A stretch of DNA of 64,000 bases from Forficula auricularia (Eukaryota; Arthropoda; Insecta; Dermaptera; Forficulidae): the NCBI GenBank assembly GCA_024734495.1, contig JALMQS010000816.1, forward strand, positions 4,533,190-4,597,189, written 5' to 3'. The position numbers and the translations under genes are program-made. Position 1 is the stretch's first letter. Every line of letters begins with the position of its first letter. The notes beneath the pieces were generated by a model, which had not been told where the DNA came from, ran no database searches, and saw only the letters and a list, made by a program, of their open reading frames with translations. Positions 13,001 to 23,164 of the stretch are shown here, one piece after another.

Positions 13001-16000
13001 ATTCCGTTGAATTGATAACCTCCTTCTTTTTTAGAAGTAGGTTAAAAATAAGGAAAGCGCGCAAAAGCTTCTTGGATGGACCAATTAAGTGACTCCTTCA
13101 CTTAATTTTTATGTGGACCATTTCAAAATTCCGAAATCCCTTCTTGTGATGGTAATAAGTTAATTAAAAAATGACCATTAGTTAAGTTCGAATAACTTAA
13201 TCATGCGAAGAAGGAATTTCTAAGCTTTGAAAAACTTCACGTAAATATGTAAGAGAGACATAAATAAATCTTATCTATAATGTATATACTTTACGTCATA
13301 AACAAAATAAATCATTCATGAGGTCTATATATATAAATCGGTTTCTTGAAAACGGCTCTATCGATTTCGATTAAAATCACGGACAGGGTTTTATCTCAAC
13401 TTTAATTTGACATTTAACGATTTTTCTTAATTAAAATAATTATTCAGATGTGGGTGTGTCAATTAATATTTATATTTTTTTTCTTCCAATTTCCTTTTAA
13501 AAAAATTCATTAGTTTTTAGTTATAAAACCTACTTAAATAGATCATTGCAAATATTATTCTATAAAATTAGAAAATTTAATTAATTAGAAGTAATTTCTA
13601 TATCAGGGGTGGCCAAACTTTTAGACGTTGTAGACGACTTTTTACTTTACCATACAAAAAAGCCCTAATGAGTGAACATCGAAAAAATTATATTTTACGA
13701 GATATTAATCAAAATATCAGTTAGTACGTTAGTTAGTTACTAGCTGCGACGCCCGCCTTCTGCGGGCCTCTTCCTAGCCAAGGTGTTTCGCCCCCCCCCC
13801 CCTGGACCCACTCCCTCTCCCCTCCTCCACCCCACCGACCCTGTCTCCCACTCCCACATCTGATCACTCTCCACCACACCAACCCTCTCTCGACCTTCTC
13901 CCTGCCCCCCGATCACTGTCCACCCCCATTTCTAGCTTTCTAGAGCCCCACATATTATGTATACAAAATTTAGTTGATTGGTCCAAAGGGCTATAATTTT
14001 CATTTTTTTACCCCCTCTCCCCATTTTGGGAGGTTAGTTTATGCATTTCTAGCCTTCTGAGGGCACAGGCCGATTTTCATGTAGAGTAGCGTTATTAATA
14101 TACAACTAATGAAAATAAATAAAAAAAATTAAATTTTGCAGAAACCTTTTTAATTGTTTAATTAATGAATCAAGGCCTACGCTGCGAAAAATGAACGAGG
14201 AGAGGATTAAAAAAGAAATTCCATAATTCATATAGACAAAAGGTATTAGTTTGGGTTCGGGGATCAGTAGCTTAGTGGATAGGAGGTAAACCTCTTATGA
14301 CACAATTGCAGTACATATGCAAAGATCCCGGGTTCGAGCCCAGGCTGATCCTTTTGTCTGTAATAAAAATAATCTTTTCTTCGTTCCCTAAATTTGAACT
14401 TTTTAAGAATGTTTTTAGGTAGGGAGTCAGAGGAGGTTCAGGGTCTGGGTATAGGGTTTTTTTTTGGCTTTTCGGTATAGGGTTTTTTTTTGGCTTTTCG
14501 TCCTTTCTAGCCATAAGCCAATTTACGATACTATTACTTATTATTATTTTTTTTTTTTAATTTGTCTCTATACCCCGGGGTCAGATTTTAGCCGGATGCC
14601 TCAAGTCGGATTCGTTAGCAGGCTGACACGCTACCTCTAGCCTAACCCAACCTCCCCTGGGTATAGGGTTAATGGGGTCGAGGAAGATCGAAGGTGGGGG
14701 GAGGGGGTCAAGGAGACGAAGCCTCCTGCCCAGCAAGAGGCCTGACGAACTTAGTGTATATATATAAATGAAAGTGTATTACCTCGAGGCAAGGATAATA
14801 AGATCTGCAGGGAAGAAGTGGTCATTACGAATTTTGACAATATCTCCAACAACCACATGAAGCCATTGAACCCAGAGCCAATTGCCATCTCGAAGAACTT
14901 CTACTTGCCTATGATTGATCTCATCATCAGCGCGATGGCGTTTCTAGTTAAACATTAATTCATCAATACAATGTCATTCGATAAATAATAATCAAAAACA
15001 AAATCAACTTACGATATCTTCGATGATTTCTTTAATTGCAGATACAGAAAGTATAAATATTAAAGGTACTAAAGTAGTATATCGACCCGTAGGAGAAACA
15101 TCGGGAATTTGCTGTAAAAAAAATATGACTTTTTTTAAAATTATTTATATTAATATTTAATTTATTTGAAAATTTATTTAATTATATAAAATTGAATAAT
15201 ATCGCTTTTAAAGAAAATTTATTTCTCTATAAATATATATAATTATTTATCAAAGGAAAAGTTACGATTTAAACCACTTAGATTGCCCGTTTTTAATGAG
15301 AAGGTCTTTCAAAAATCTATCAGAGAACATTTCGGCACCTATTTATGGAGTCGTTTTCAAGTACTTTGGGGCAAGTTATATAGTGGTTTAAGCCAAAACT
15401 TTTCTTTAGATAAATAACTCAAGCACCAAAGTATCAAATCTGCATTTATAAAAAAATATTATAGCTTATTATAGCTATTTATAAAAAAAAAAAAAAAAAA
15501 ATAGATACTTTTGATAATATTTCAAAAAATATCTATTTCGAAGTGCCTTAAGAAAAATTATTAATTTTTTTTATATAGCAAAATGTATTGTATACTTACA
15601 ATTATTTTTTGAATTTTTAAGCCAACTCCGTAATTTAATTTAATAAAATTTTATAACAATTAAACTTTTACTATTAAGAAAGATTCTAAATTTAAGGTCA
15701 AAGTTTCAAAGATTTTAGTAGAAATAATTTTATATTCCTTATCAATCTCAAAAGGCTAGATCAACTGCCGGGAAAGCATGTTGTGCTCGGGTTCAACTCC
15801 TGAGGGGATGAACCCCCATTTTGATAAGCAATATAAAATTATTTCTACCAAAATCTTTGAAATTTTGACCTTATATATTCTGTTTTTAGCCATACAGTTG
15901 ATTTTTGAAAAAATTTACCTTCTAATTTTCAAAAAAAGATACTTAATTCTTTCGATGTATTAAATTTTTACTGTTTATTTACTAGCTAAGCATTTCCCAG

Positions 16001-16717
16001 CACGCCAGAGGTTGGGCAAAAAAATAATTGTAATATTTGGCAAGCGCATAATTATTTACTAATGCAATATATCGAGTCTGAATGTCGAAATCAAAAAATA
16101 AACCTAATTAATTAATAACTATAAAAAATAAAACTTTTTATTCTATAAATCGTCGCCTTAGAGTGTAAACCTGCTAAATGACAACAAAGAAATTTTACAG
16201 GGCAGAGAAACACAAACAAAATTTAATATTGTTGTTATGGAAAGAAACTATTTTTCATATTTTTTTTCTACAACTTACGATAGTAATTTTAAGTAGCAGT
16301 TTTACTTGGACGATGCTGTATCTCTTTTTCTTTCGAAAGGTATTAATATGTCATATATGATAAAAAATGGATTTAACAGGTTTACACTCTAAGCCGACGA
16401 TATGCTTTATCTTATTATTATTTTAAATTTATTTTGATGTTTTCTTACCTGTAAAAGGGCAATAAATAAAAAGAAACAGTTGCTATATCGTCGAAATTGT
16501 TCAAAAAGAAAACAAGGAACAAAACTTAAAGCATTATATTTTGCTGTTGAAATGTGGTTATTACAGAATTTCGCAGGTTGTGGTGCATTAATAAAAATGA
16601 CACGGCCATCATCACCACTTCCCCCATGAGCACCTCCGTGTCCAGACCGTCCACGTCTACGACCACCGGTTCCTTCAAGATCTTCAGTTTTACTCGAGGT
16701 GGTCTCCACATCGTCAT
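854..16717 (-). CDS. ATP8A: P4-ATPase phospholipid flippase, ATP8A type (12 exons, 3' part outside window)
   Basis: Twelve minus-strand exons with GT-AG borders join into about 700 codons. In this family the protein flips phosphatidylserine and related lipids to the cytosolic leaflet at the expense of ATP, usually with a CDC50-type partner. Visible in order: glycine-rich N-terminus, TM1-TM2, actuator domain with DGET, TM3-TM4 with PISL, DKTGT phosphorylation site, N domain with KGAD, P-domain start with LTGDK. The GDGANDV motif and TM5-TM10 are absent and must lie left of base 1. All exon phases agree except at the last junction, which has one extra base. Introns total about 13.8 kb and are full of repeats. 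Family assignment is firm; ATP8A rather than another P4 class rests on motifs such as [13 protein letters not shown] and [11 protein letters not shown]. The initiating exon was not found. Confidence 0.95.
1130..1470. repeat. C/A-rich low-complexity block
   Basis: About 330 bases composed almost entirely of C with A, including runs of C and CA. It is open in several frames on both strands only because of this bias. A similar C-rich head occurs at 13785-13930, next to the same downstream motif. Confidence 0.8.
1455..2070. repeat. Dispersed repeat with 99-bp tandem units and a CAGA microsatellite
   Basis: Two units with a period of 99 bases start at about 1461 and 1560 (gcatttctag...). The same motif recurs at about 13930-14060 and 52370-52450 inside the dispersed 700-bp family. 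A later part has a (CAGA)n run at about 1943-1961 and ends in tatatagatt. The layout (C-rich head, ACTAGC start, TATATAGAT tail) resembles RTE-derived retroposons, but I cannot prove it. Confidence 0.6.
2083..2341 (-). CDS. ATP8A: ATP8A exon 11: N domain end and hinge to P domain
   Basis: It encodes [20 protein letters not shown], then [11 protein letters not shown], and ends [14 protein letters not shown]. The GLRTLC and [10 protein letters not shown] blocks are diagnostic of P4-ATPases. The donor is CAG|gtaaat, phase 0. Here the family continues directly with VPETI. Confidence 0.96.
2522..3571. repeat. Fold-back element with arms of about 125 bp
   Basis: Arm 2522-2648 (starting near gaacggtatgcaga) is the imperfect inverse of 3445-3571 (ending near tctgcacaccgttc). 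The loop holds a shorter inverted repeat (2658-2685 against 2735-2762) and the mariner-like remnant at 2764-3431. It lies in the intron between exons 11 and 10. Confidence 0.75.
2764..3431 (+). pseudogene. Tc1/mariner-superfamily element, internally deleted
   Basis: The termini are CAGGGTGTCTCAAAAA and its inverse, both next to TA, as expected for the superfamily. The inverted repeats extend for about 180 bp (2764-2950 and 3240-3431). Between them a degraded transposase can be read across two frames: [11 protein letters not shown], then a second catalytic block YFQQDGA at about 3220-3236. The region after that is lost, so no active enzyme remains. Confidence 0.75.
3613..4808. mobile_element. 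DNA element with long (about 210 bp) terminal inverted repeats
   Basis: The left end (aaaggtgattcacaac) and the right end (ttataaatcaccctg) are inverted copies. The similarity continues inward for about 200 bases with many differences, for example ggctgatcaaaa at about 3730 against the inverse of ttttgatcagcc at about 4671. The centre has no recognisable protein. It is a non-autonomous transposon, old by its divergence. Confidence 0.7.
4855..5077 (-). CDS. ATP8A: ATP8A exon 10: nucleotide-binding domain with KGAD
   Basis: It encodes [20 protein letters not shown], then [17 protein letters not shown] and [13 protein letters not shown]. The KGAD lysine contacts ATP in P-type ATPases, and the RKRMSV block is the N-domain signature of flippases. 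Acceptor acacag, donor AG|gtgatt. Confidence 0.96.
5322..5448 (-). CDS. ATP8A: ATP8A exon 9: nucleotide-binding domain, first part
   Basis: It encodes [20 protein letters not shown], then [13 protein letters not shown] and YHAASP. This matches the P4 block with MMAxCHTxxPE followed by AASPDE. It ends in phase 1 (G|gttaat), and the next exon supplies AT to complete the Asp of SPDE. Confidence 0.95.
5449..6365. other. Intron between exons 9 and 8
   Basis: It contains a (TA)n microsatellite at about 5647-5674 and unassigned AT-rich repeat DNA around 5930-6300. No gene or RNA was recognised. Confidence 0.6.
6366..6491 (-). CDS. ATP8A: ATP8A exon 8: catalytic aspartate (DKTGT)
   Basis: It begins [17 protein letters not shown]. 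The Asp of DKTGT is the residue phosphorylated from ATP in every P-type ATPase. It continues through [14 protein letters not shown] into the N domain. Acceptor tttaag, donor AAG|gtaatt, phase 0 at both ends. Confidence 0.97.
6658..6753 (-). CDS. ATP8A: ATP8A exon 7: stalk before phosphorylation site
   Basis: 32 codons, phase 0 at both ends: [14 protein letters not shown], then [18 protein letters not shown]. The [12 protein letters not shown] block directly precedes the catalytic Asp in all P4-ATPases. Acceptor attcag, donor CAA|gtttgt (weak donor context). Confidence 0.95.
7171..7212 (-). ncRNA. Hammerhead-ribozyme-like motif, ATP8A intron
   Basis: On the minus strand: CTGATGA (7209-7203), one extra base, a hairpin of about 4 bp (GAGG...CCTTC), then GAAA. 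The palindrome ACTATAGT (7076-7083 in offset terms: 83-76 of the 7100s, i.e. 7183-7176) could form stem III, followed by C at 7175 as the cleavage-site base. The two bases before CTGATGA (GA) pair with the two bases after the C (TC). Consistent with a type I hammerhead; stem I is short. Confidence 0.5.
7588..8275. repeat. Dispersed element: 335-bp module plus central palindrome
   Basis: It starts with gccgacttcaaaaa and ends with ttttttcaagtcgg, an inverted pair. The second half (about 7926-8275) is a palindrome with arms of about 140 bp. The same module and palindrome recur at 62597-63720, there in the other order and partly duplicated. No coding capacity. Confidence 0.75.
8977..9086 (-). 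CDS. ATP8A: ATP8A exon 6: TM4 with PISL motif
   Basis: It encodes [19 protein letters not shown], then SLEVVRFIQ. The PISL motif in TM4 replaces the PEGL of ion pumps and lies on the lipid path; the Ile is the gate residue known from ATP8A2. Acceptor ttttttag, donor CAG|gtaata. Confidence 0.96.
9162..9439 (-). CDS. ATP8A: ATP8A exon 5: end of actuator domain and TM3
   Basis: It encodes [19 protein letters not shown], then [14 protein letters not shown], then a hydrophobic TM3 ([18 protein letters not shown]). These are strongly conserved flippase blocks. It starts with one base completing a Glu codon and ends in phase 1 at GCAA|gtaaag. Confidence 0.96.
9536..10592. repeat. Fold-back element with arms of about 100 bp
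   Basis: Arms 9536-9640 and 10488-10592 are inverted copies (ttgggtaaaatt... and aattttacccaa). Both arms carry a hammerhead-like string: TGATGA or CTGAAGA, a GGG/CCC-type hairpin, GAAATATATCG. The loop includes a (TGTT)n run at about 9860-9890 and a smaller palindromic MITE. It sits in the intron between exons 5 and 4. Confidence 0.75.
10066..10310. mobile_element. Palindromic MITE, copy 1
   Basis: Arms of about 110 bp (aaaaacacgcttttgcag... and its inverse) surround the centre ttaattaatttcgac. A second copy lies at 49007-49185 with the same centre and arm sequence. No coding capacity. Confidence 0.8.
10763..10960 (-). CDS. ATP8A: ATP8A exon 4: actuator domain with DGET motif
   Basis: It encodes [20 protein letters not shown], the P4 equivalent of the TGES dephosphorylation loop; the Glu of DGET drives hydrolysis of the aspartyl phosphate. 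It continues to [13 protein letters not shown]. Acceptor ttccag, donor GA|gtatgt. The 3.8 kb intron upstream of it (10961-14782) holds a MITE, two SINE-like repeats, LINE remnants and a hammerhead-like motif. Confidence 0.96.
11105..11282. mobile_element. MITE with TTA target duplication (PIF/Harbinger-like)
   Basis: 178 bp that start GGGCCGGTTGTATG and end in the inverse, ACAAACGGCCC. The terminal inverted repeats run for about 50 bp with few differences. It is flanked on both sides by TTA (11102-11104 and 11283-11285), the 3-bp duplication typical of PIF/Harbinger. It lies in the intron between exons 4 and 3. Confidence 0.8.
11361..11407 (-). ncRNA. Hammerhead-ribozyme-like motif with A9 changed to G
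   Basis: Minus strand: CTGAAGG in place of CTGAAGA, one A, a perfect 5-bp hairpin GGAGA/TCTCC (11075+ offset: 11375-11379 against 11386-11390), then GAAACGTT. Stem I pairs ACC before the core with GGT after the cleavage site, and then ATTC with GAAT. The change at the invariant A9 would be expected to stop cleavage, so this is probably a dead copy. Confidence 0.45.
11700..11751. repeat. Short palindrome
   Basis: About 22-bp arms (aatttcttattatttcatg and its inverse) with a 5-base spacer, next to a gag-agtaaa motif. Too short to classify. Confidence 0.6.
11829..12023 (-). repeat. tRNA-headed SINE family 1, copy 1
   Basis: Read on the minus strand, it starts with a tRNA-like head containing an A-box-like tagcgtctcagcctgcta and the B box GGTTCGAATCC, and ends in ggctagaaaggccgaaaagcc and an A-rich tail. 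Copies at 14459-14656 and 58966-59134 share both parts. A run of about 20 C interrupts this copy at about 11909-11928. Confidence 0.75.
12040..12420 (-). pseudogene. Retroelement 3' end with a 72-codon open remnant
   Basis: Minus strand: an open stretch (about 12415-12200) reads [20 protein letters not shown] and continues with [20 protein letters not shown] to a stop, followed by a 3' region ending in an (AAAT)n-type tail at 12041-12065. I do not recognise the protein. The tail and neighbouring LINE fragments suggest the C-terminus of a non-LTR element. Confidence 0.45.
12600..13080 (-). pseudogene. LINE C-terminus remnant (CR1/Jockey type)
   Basis: Minus strand, across frames: [10 protein letters not shown], then [13 protein letters not shown], then [11 protein letters not shown]. 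This matches the C-terminal region that follows the reverse transcriptase in the better preserved LINE at 42384-43605 (FANSFIPMTSRDWNSLP). Heavily frameshifted and not functional. Confidence 0.6.
13600..14060 (+). repeat. Fragment of the 700-bp family A and its C-rich relatives
   Basis: tttttactttaccatac near 13648 and aagtgaacatcgaaaa near 13670 match family A (see 53952-54655). From 13740 an ACTAGC-started, C-rich stretch follows, with the gcatttctag motif repeated. Confidence 0.6.
14261..14351 (+). repeat. tRNA-like sequence, probably a SINE head
   Basis: The ends GGATCAG and CTGATCC pair perfectly as a 7-bp acceptor stem. An A-box-like TAGCTTAGTGGATAGG and B box GGTTCGAGCCC are present, and TTTT follows as a possible Pol III stop. 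The D arm does not fold well and the length (91) is unusual, so a tRNA-derived SINE is more likely than a tRNA gene. AGACAAAAG and its inverse flank it closely. Confidence 0.5.
14459..14656 (-). repeat. SINE family 1, copy 2, with 14-bp target duplication
   Basis: Flanked by CTGGGTATAGGGTT at 14445-14458 and 14657-14670, a perfect 14-bp duplication. The tail side carries an extra tandem copy of the motif ggtatagggttt plus ttggcttttcg. Part of the B-box region is deleted relative to copy 1. Confidence 0.8.
14783..14943 (-). CDS. ATP8A: ATP8A exon 3: start of actuator domain
   Basis: The acceptor is aactag and the donor CGAG|gtaata. It encodes [20 protein letters not shown] and then [20 protein letters not shown], the standard P-type ATPase actuator entry (GDIV, PAD). 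It ends in phase 2; the next exon completes a serine to give ASSEPQA. Confidence 0.96.
15013..15111 (-). CDS. ATP8A: ATP8A exon 2: TM1-TM2 loop and TM2
   Basis: The acceptor is tttttacag and the donor gtaagt. The 33 codons read [17 protein letters not shown] and then a hydrophobic TM2 ending in [10 protein letters not shown]. This is the conserved P4-ATPase segment between TM1 and the actuator domain. Phase 0 on both sides. Confidence 0.96.
15693..15872. mobile_element. Small fold-back element with tRNA-like centre, copy 1
   Basis: Arms of about 52 bp (15693-15744 and 15822-15872) surround a centre with a B-box-like GGTTCAACTCC and the string gccgggaaagcatg. A truncated copy in the opposite orientation lies at 57240-57365. 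It lies in the intron between exons 2 and 1. Confidence 0.7.
16149..16401. mobile_element. 253-bp MITE with 31-bp terminal inverted repeats (intact copy)
   Basis: The ends ATCGTCGCCTTAGAGTGTAA and its inverse match at 29 of 31 bases (16149-16179 and 16371-16401). No coding capacity. A second copy, split by a LINE insertion, lies at 37163-40116. This intact copy shows what the split one looked like before. Confidence 0.85.
16449..16717 (-). CDS. ATP8A: ATP8A exon 1 of window: N-terminus and start of TM1
   Basis: The exon follows a T-rich tract and a CAG acceptor and ends at CAG|gtaaga. It encodes an acidic and then Gly/Arg-rich stretch, then [16 protein letters not shown], typical of the flippase N-terminus, and ends in the first membrane segment at FLFIALLQ. 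It starts with two bases of a split codon, so an upstream exon is expected. As an alternative, the same frame is open upstream to an ATG at 16757, which would give an unspliced start, but the acceptor looks genuine. The low-complexity linker (residues about 15-50) is unlike the rest of the protein and probably disordered. Confidence 0.93.
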
Positions 16718-16856
16718 CTGCAGAAAAAAAAAAAATCATTATTGTTTGAAGGAACATAGCTAATTGTTATACCTTGAGAAATAATCAGAAAGCTACGGGA
16801 CTAATAAGTTATTTGTGAGTTTAATAATTCATATATAATACTTAATTGCATGTACT

Positions 16857-17045
16857 AGGTGTACAAGCATGGAATGCGGATTTTTTTTCTAAAAAAACGT
16901 GTTAAATTCGGAAGAATGATAAAAAGTGCTTTATTCAATGTATGCTCCATCGCTTGTTATACATTTTTCCTATCTTTCGGGTAATTTGTGAATACCTCCC
17001 CAATAAAAACCTTCCCCTTTTCCTGTATATATAGGCCAACAGACT
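16857..17045 (-). pseudogene. Mariner transposase 3' remnant with terminal repeat
   Basis: It begins at an end typical of mariner, ctaggtgtacaagcatgg, and on the minus strand encodes FYWGGIHKLPER, a stop, then EKCITSDGAYIE and a stop. The TGG Trp codon normally found before EKC has become TAG. Only the C-terminus remains. It lies just upstream of flippase exon 1. Confidence 0.8.
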
Positions 17046-17104
17046 TAGCATTTTGAAATCGCCCGTTCTCTTTTTATCAACGTAAAAAAATATGTGATGT
17101 GGAC

Positions 17105-17465
17105 CAGTGGCAGATCATAGGGTAGGCGGAATGAGCGACTGTAGTGAGGGGGGGGGGGGGGCGAGCTTGTAAGGGGCCCCAAAAAAGGCCGATTGTGTTA
17201 AAGTGTTTTCTTAAACATGATTTTATAACACTTGTATGCAATTTTAGAAACGTAACAACACCTCGATTTTTTAAATTATTATTTTCTAAGGGTTGAAATT
17301 TTATTTAAATCACACAAAATTAATTATAATTATTTATTGAATACGAACAAATAATATAGCTACGACGTTTCGATCGACTTATACTGCGCTCGTTTTCAAG
17401 TATGAAATTTTGAGGGCCCCGTTATTTTACCGCTTAGGTCCCCCACTTGACTTGATCCGCCACTG
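17105..17465. mobile_element. Non-autonomous hAT element with perfect 8-bp target duplication
   Basis: The ends CAGTGGCAGATC and GATCCGCCACTG form the terminal inverted repeat. ATGTGGAC lies at 17097-17104 and 17466-17473. No open frame of note. The interior includes a degraded hammerhead-like string near 17345-17400 (minus strand, ending GAAACGTCG). Confidence 0.9.
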
Positions 17466-17519
17466 ATGTGGACCTCCCATGATTTATATATACACCATTC
17501 ACCATGACAACCCCTCTCC

Positions 17520-18012
17520 CCGACCATTTCAAGAAGCTGATTTTTGCATAGATAGTTCCTTAAGGACTTAAGGGCTAGTTGGGGGGAAAAAAGCGTTCAA
17601 ATTTTAACCCCCCCCCCCCATTTTTGATCCGATTTCAACTATAATCTAATCAGCTCTTAGTCACAATATAAAGTAACTTTTAAGGAGATAGGTGTTGGTT
17701 CTAGGTGAAAGATTTTAATATAAAGTATCTACATATAAAATTTCGTTTTTAATAACTTCAATGGTTTTTTAGCTAGAACGTACACTAAACTTGGCAACAC
17801 ACGCACACACAAATATTTTGACAAAATAATGAATGTTTCTTAAAATATAAATAGTTTACTATACAAGATTTTATTGTACACCGAAACCCCGTGAATTCGT
17901 ACTATTTTTTTTTTCTGACAAAATAGCCTTAGCTGTTTTTGAGATATTTCGAAAATACGAGAAAAAAAAACTTTTTATGCACGTTTATAATATTTCACCA
18001 TAAAGTAAAAAG
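17520..18012 (-). repeat. Diverged family A copy
   Basis: It shares ctaatcagctctta, ttttgacaaaata and the closing caccataaagtaaaaag with family A copies at 52-58 kb, in minus orientation. Strongly diverged. Confidence 0.6.
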
Positions 18013-18037
18013 TTATTGGATGGATAAAGCTCTAGTC

Positions 18038-20295
<2,258 letters not shown>

Positions 20296-20303
20296 CTCTA
20301 GGC

Positions 20304-22505
20304 AATGTAGAGTTCACCGCGTGTGCACAGTGTGCGACCAACTGGGACGGCAGGAAGTGAGTAAGAGGCAATAAATATAAATTCTGATCGAGAGTAGAAG
20401 TTTTTGAAAAAAGTTTAAGTTGAAAAAAAAAAATTGATTTCAATTTATTTCGGTTCAGCCCAAGGTAGAGGTAATGAGAATAAATGTACTACATTAGGGC
20501 AAGAACGGTCTAGTATGGCGAGAGGTAAGAGGGTTGGATTTTTCACTGGGCTGGGATTTAAAAAAAAAAACATTAAAATATGAAAAAACTTATTTGGATA
20601 TGTTGTTCTATTTGCCCCTGAAAAGGAAATATAATCATTTTGGGGTAAATTTTTGAAATTTTTAAAGTGTTCTATATTATTGTTATATATATTAAGTTTT
20701 ACCATGGTACATAGGTCTATTGTTGAAATATCTGGCGAGATTTTTTTGATTTTTTCATAATTTGACCCATGAACAGAAAAATGGAGGATTATTGATTTTG
20801 GTGTCTTAAAAACAAAAGGCTTCGTTTCTTCTATGTTTTTAAAGTTATTGAGCTCATATTTAGGATATAGGTGTCTTCTTCAAATTATCGTTAGCTATAT
20901 TTTTCGTACAAGATAAAATAGAAGCTGCAATTAAAAGATCACAAACTGGGTAAGTAAAGTGGAGAAAAACTGTTTTTACGCTTTCCCACTTCCATGATTT
21001 CATGGAAACTTATGGAGTCAAAGTAGACGAGAGCACAGCCACACCCAGACCTCTTTTCCATTGGGCACTCTTGGCAAGTGCCCAGTGCCCCGCGACCCAG
21101 GGCCCCTTAATACTTACTAGGAACTAATTTATTATAATATCGATGCTAGTAGAACACTCTGTATTTCTTTTAGAGGTGACCAGGGCCTCCAATAGGTTAA
21201 AGACGGCCTTTGCCACACCACTTAAGAAGCACCTTACTTCGTTAGTTTCTAGTCTCAGGTAAATTTCAGATTCTGTTTTAAGGAGGTTCGGAACTGTTTT
21301 ATAATTTTTATAAGAAAATTCTCAAATTTTTACCATCGAATTTTTGGTGTATTAAATATTTATTCCGAAATTTGAAGTTGATCGTCTGTCCCATTAACGA
21401 GAAATAAATTATTAAAAATTGTCCTTTTAACATGGAAGAAAATGGACCGAGCTTTTATACAAATTATACCATTTTCAACAAATTTATACAGATCAATAAT
21501 TCAACTTTTATGAATCGAATGATACATTTTTCAATAGATTTGACATCTAGTTAATTAGTTAGTTATTCATAAATGTTAAAATAAAAAGTTATTTGCAGTC
21601 AACAGAATATAACAAAAGCACTAGTTTAGAATTCCAACTCTATTTCTTGAAATCGTTTTTGTGTTAAATAAATGTTTTTATAATGAGAAAAAATGTATCT
21701 CAATATTTTTTTTATTAATATTTTCAAAACAAAGATTTTTATTCGAAATAAACCTCATTATTAACAATTTTTTTATTTAAACAGGCAAAAGTTGTCACTC
21801 TGCAGAAATATAAAAGATTTTTTCGAAGATCAACAAGATAGATTAGCTGTCTCGAACTCCCTTAAATAGGGGTTTTAGATCTTAATCCTTGTTTACCACT
21901 TAACTGCTGTTGAAGAATATGTATGTTTTGAAAAACTGTTCATGTTGTCCTTATTTACTAAAATATAGACATTATCGAATACATGTTATTCATTTCAATC
22001 ATAATTAAAATTATTAAAATCAGTTATCACTTAGAAAATTAACAACTCAATTTCTTTCACCTTAATTCTTGAGGAATCGATTTTACTTGAGGGTCAAGGA
22101 GAGAGGGAGGAATAATGTAGAATTCATAGAAAATTTACTCTTGCATTCCCTTCCTGTAATAAATCAATTTTGATATCAAAAGAAGTTTATTTCAAAATTG
22201 TTTCTAGAAAATATCAATATATTCTGATAAATGTGTAGGTAATATTGTTAAAAGTAATATTTCATTTGATTATTCCAAACACAAAATCAATAATTTCTTA
22301 ATATTTTATTTTTCAAGATAATAATTAGTATTTGGAAAATGGTGGATTGAAAATTCAATTCTATTAAATCTATTTACTATTATGTATTATTTAAAATAAT
22401 AAAAATTTCATGATAGCCATATTTAGCTGACCTTAGAAAGAAATTTATGCTGACTCAATATTTTCAATGATGAATTTTTTGTCTTGTTACTTTATTTTTT
22501 TAACC
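20304..22505. other. Intergenic repeat-rich DNA, no gene seen
   Basis: AT-rich. A GC-richer patch near 21060-21110 (gcccagtgccccgcg) may be an old transposon end. No open frame or RNA gene that I can support. Confidence 0.5.
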
Positions 22506-22512
22506 TAGACCA

Positions 22513-22600
22513 GTGAGTGGTTCCCAAACTTGTTTTCATGCAAGTCACAATCAAGATTAGAACATTTTTCGCGACCCACTAGGATATATACATATACTGT
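22513..22600 (+). repeat. hAT-like 5' terminal fragment
   Basis: CAGTGAGTGGTTCCCAAACT followed by gcgacccac resembles the start of Charlie/SPIN-type hAT elements. No matching right end was found. Confidence 0.4.
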
Positions 22601-23118
22601 ATCTCAACAAAAACACATGTGTAAAAAAAAGCCAAGTTCGATTAATAATAACCGTTTGCCAAAAAAAGTAGTGAGATCCAATGTGCTGCCAAGTTCAACA
22701 TCATCAATGTATTAAATGGGTCGAGAATATAGTAACTTCAATAAAAACGCATGTTTTCATTTCTCATGTCCAACTATAGTTTTTATTGATTTCACATTTT
22801 TAGTTGAAATTATTTTCCTAAAACTTGGCTTTTACGCATTAAATTATTATTATTATTGTTTGATAGGGCCTCCACCACAATGCGTAAAAGCCAAGTTTTA
22901 GGAAAACAATTTCAACCAAAAATGTGAAATCAATAAAAACTATAGTTGGACATGAGAAATGAAAAACATGCGTTTTTATTGAAGTTACTATATTCTCGAC
23001 CCATTCAATACATTGATGATGTTGAACCTGGCAGCACATTAGATCTCACTACTTTTTTGGCAAACGGTTATTATTAATTGAGCTTGGCTTTTTTTACACA
23101 TGTGTTTTTGTTGAGATT
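22601..23118. repeat. Near-perfect palindrome, arms of 240 bp
   Basis: 22601-22840 and 22879-23118 are inverted copies with few differences, separated by about 38 bases containing (ATT)n. A transcript would fold into a 240-bp hairpin, a possible small-RNA source. Open frames here are mirrored and not genes. Confidence 0.9.
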
Positions 23119-23164
23119 TCACTTCTTTTTGTAAGTTGATGGAAATTGAAGCTGCAAGATTCAC

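Noticed and set aside
17330..17408. Hammerhead ribozyme at the hAT MITE
   Set aside because: CTTGAAAACGA and GAAACGTCG recall the core, but C3-U4-G5 is interrupted and stem II does not pair.
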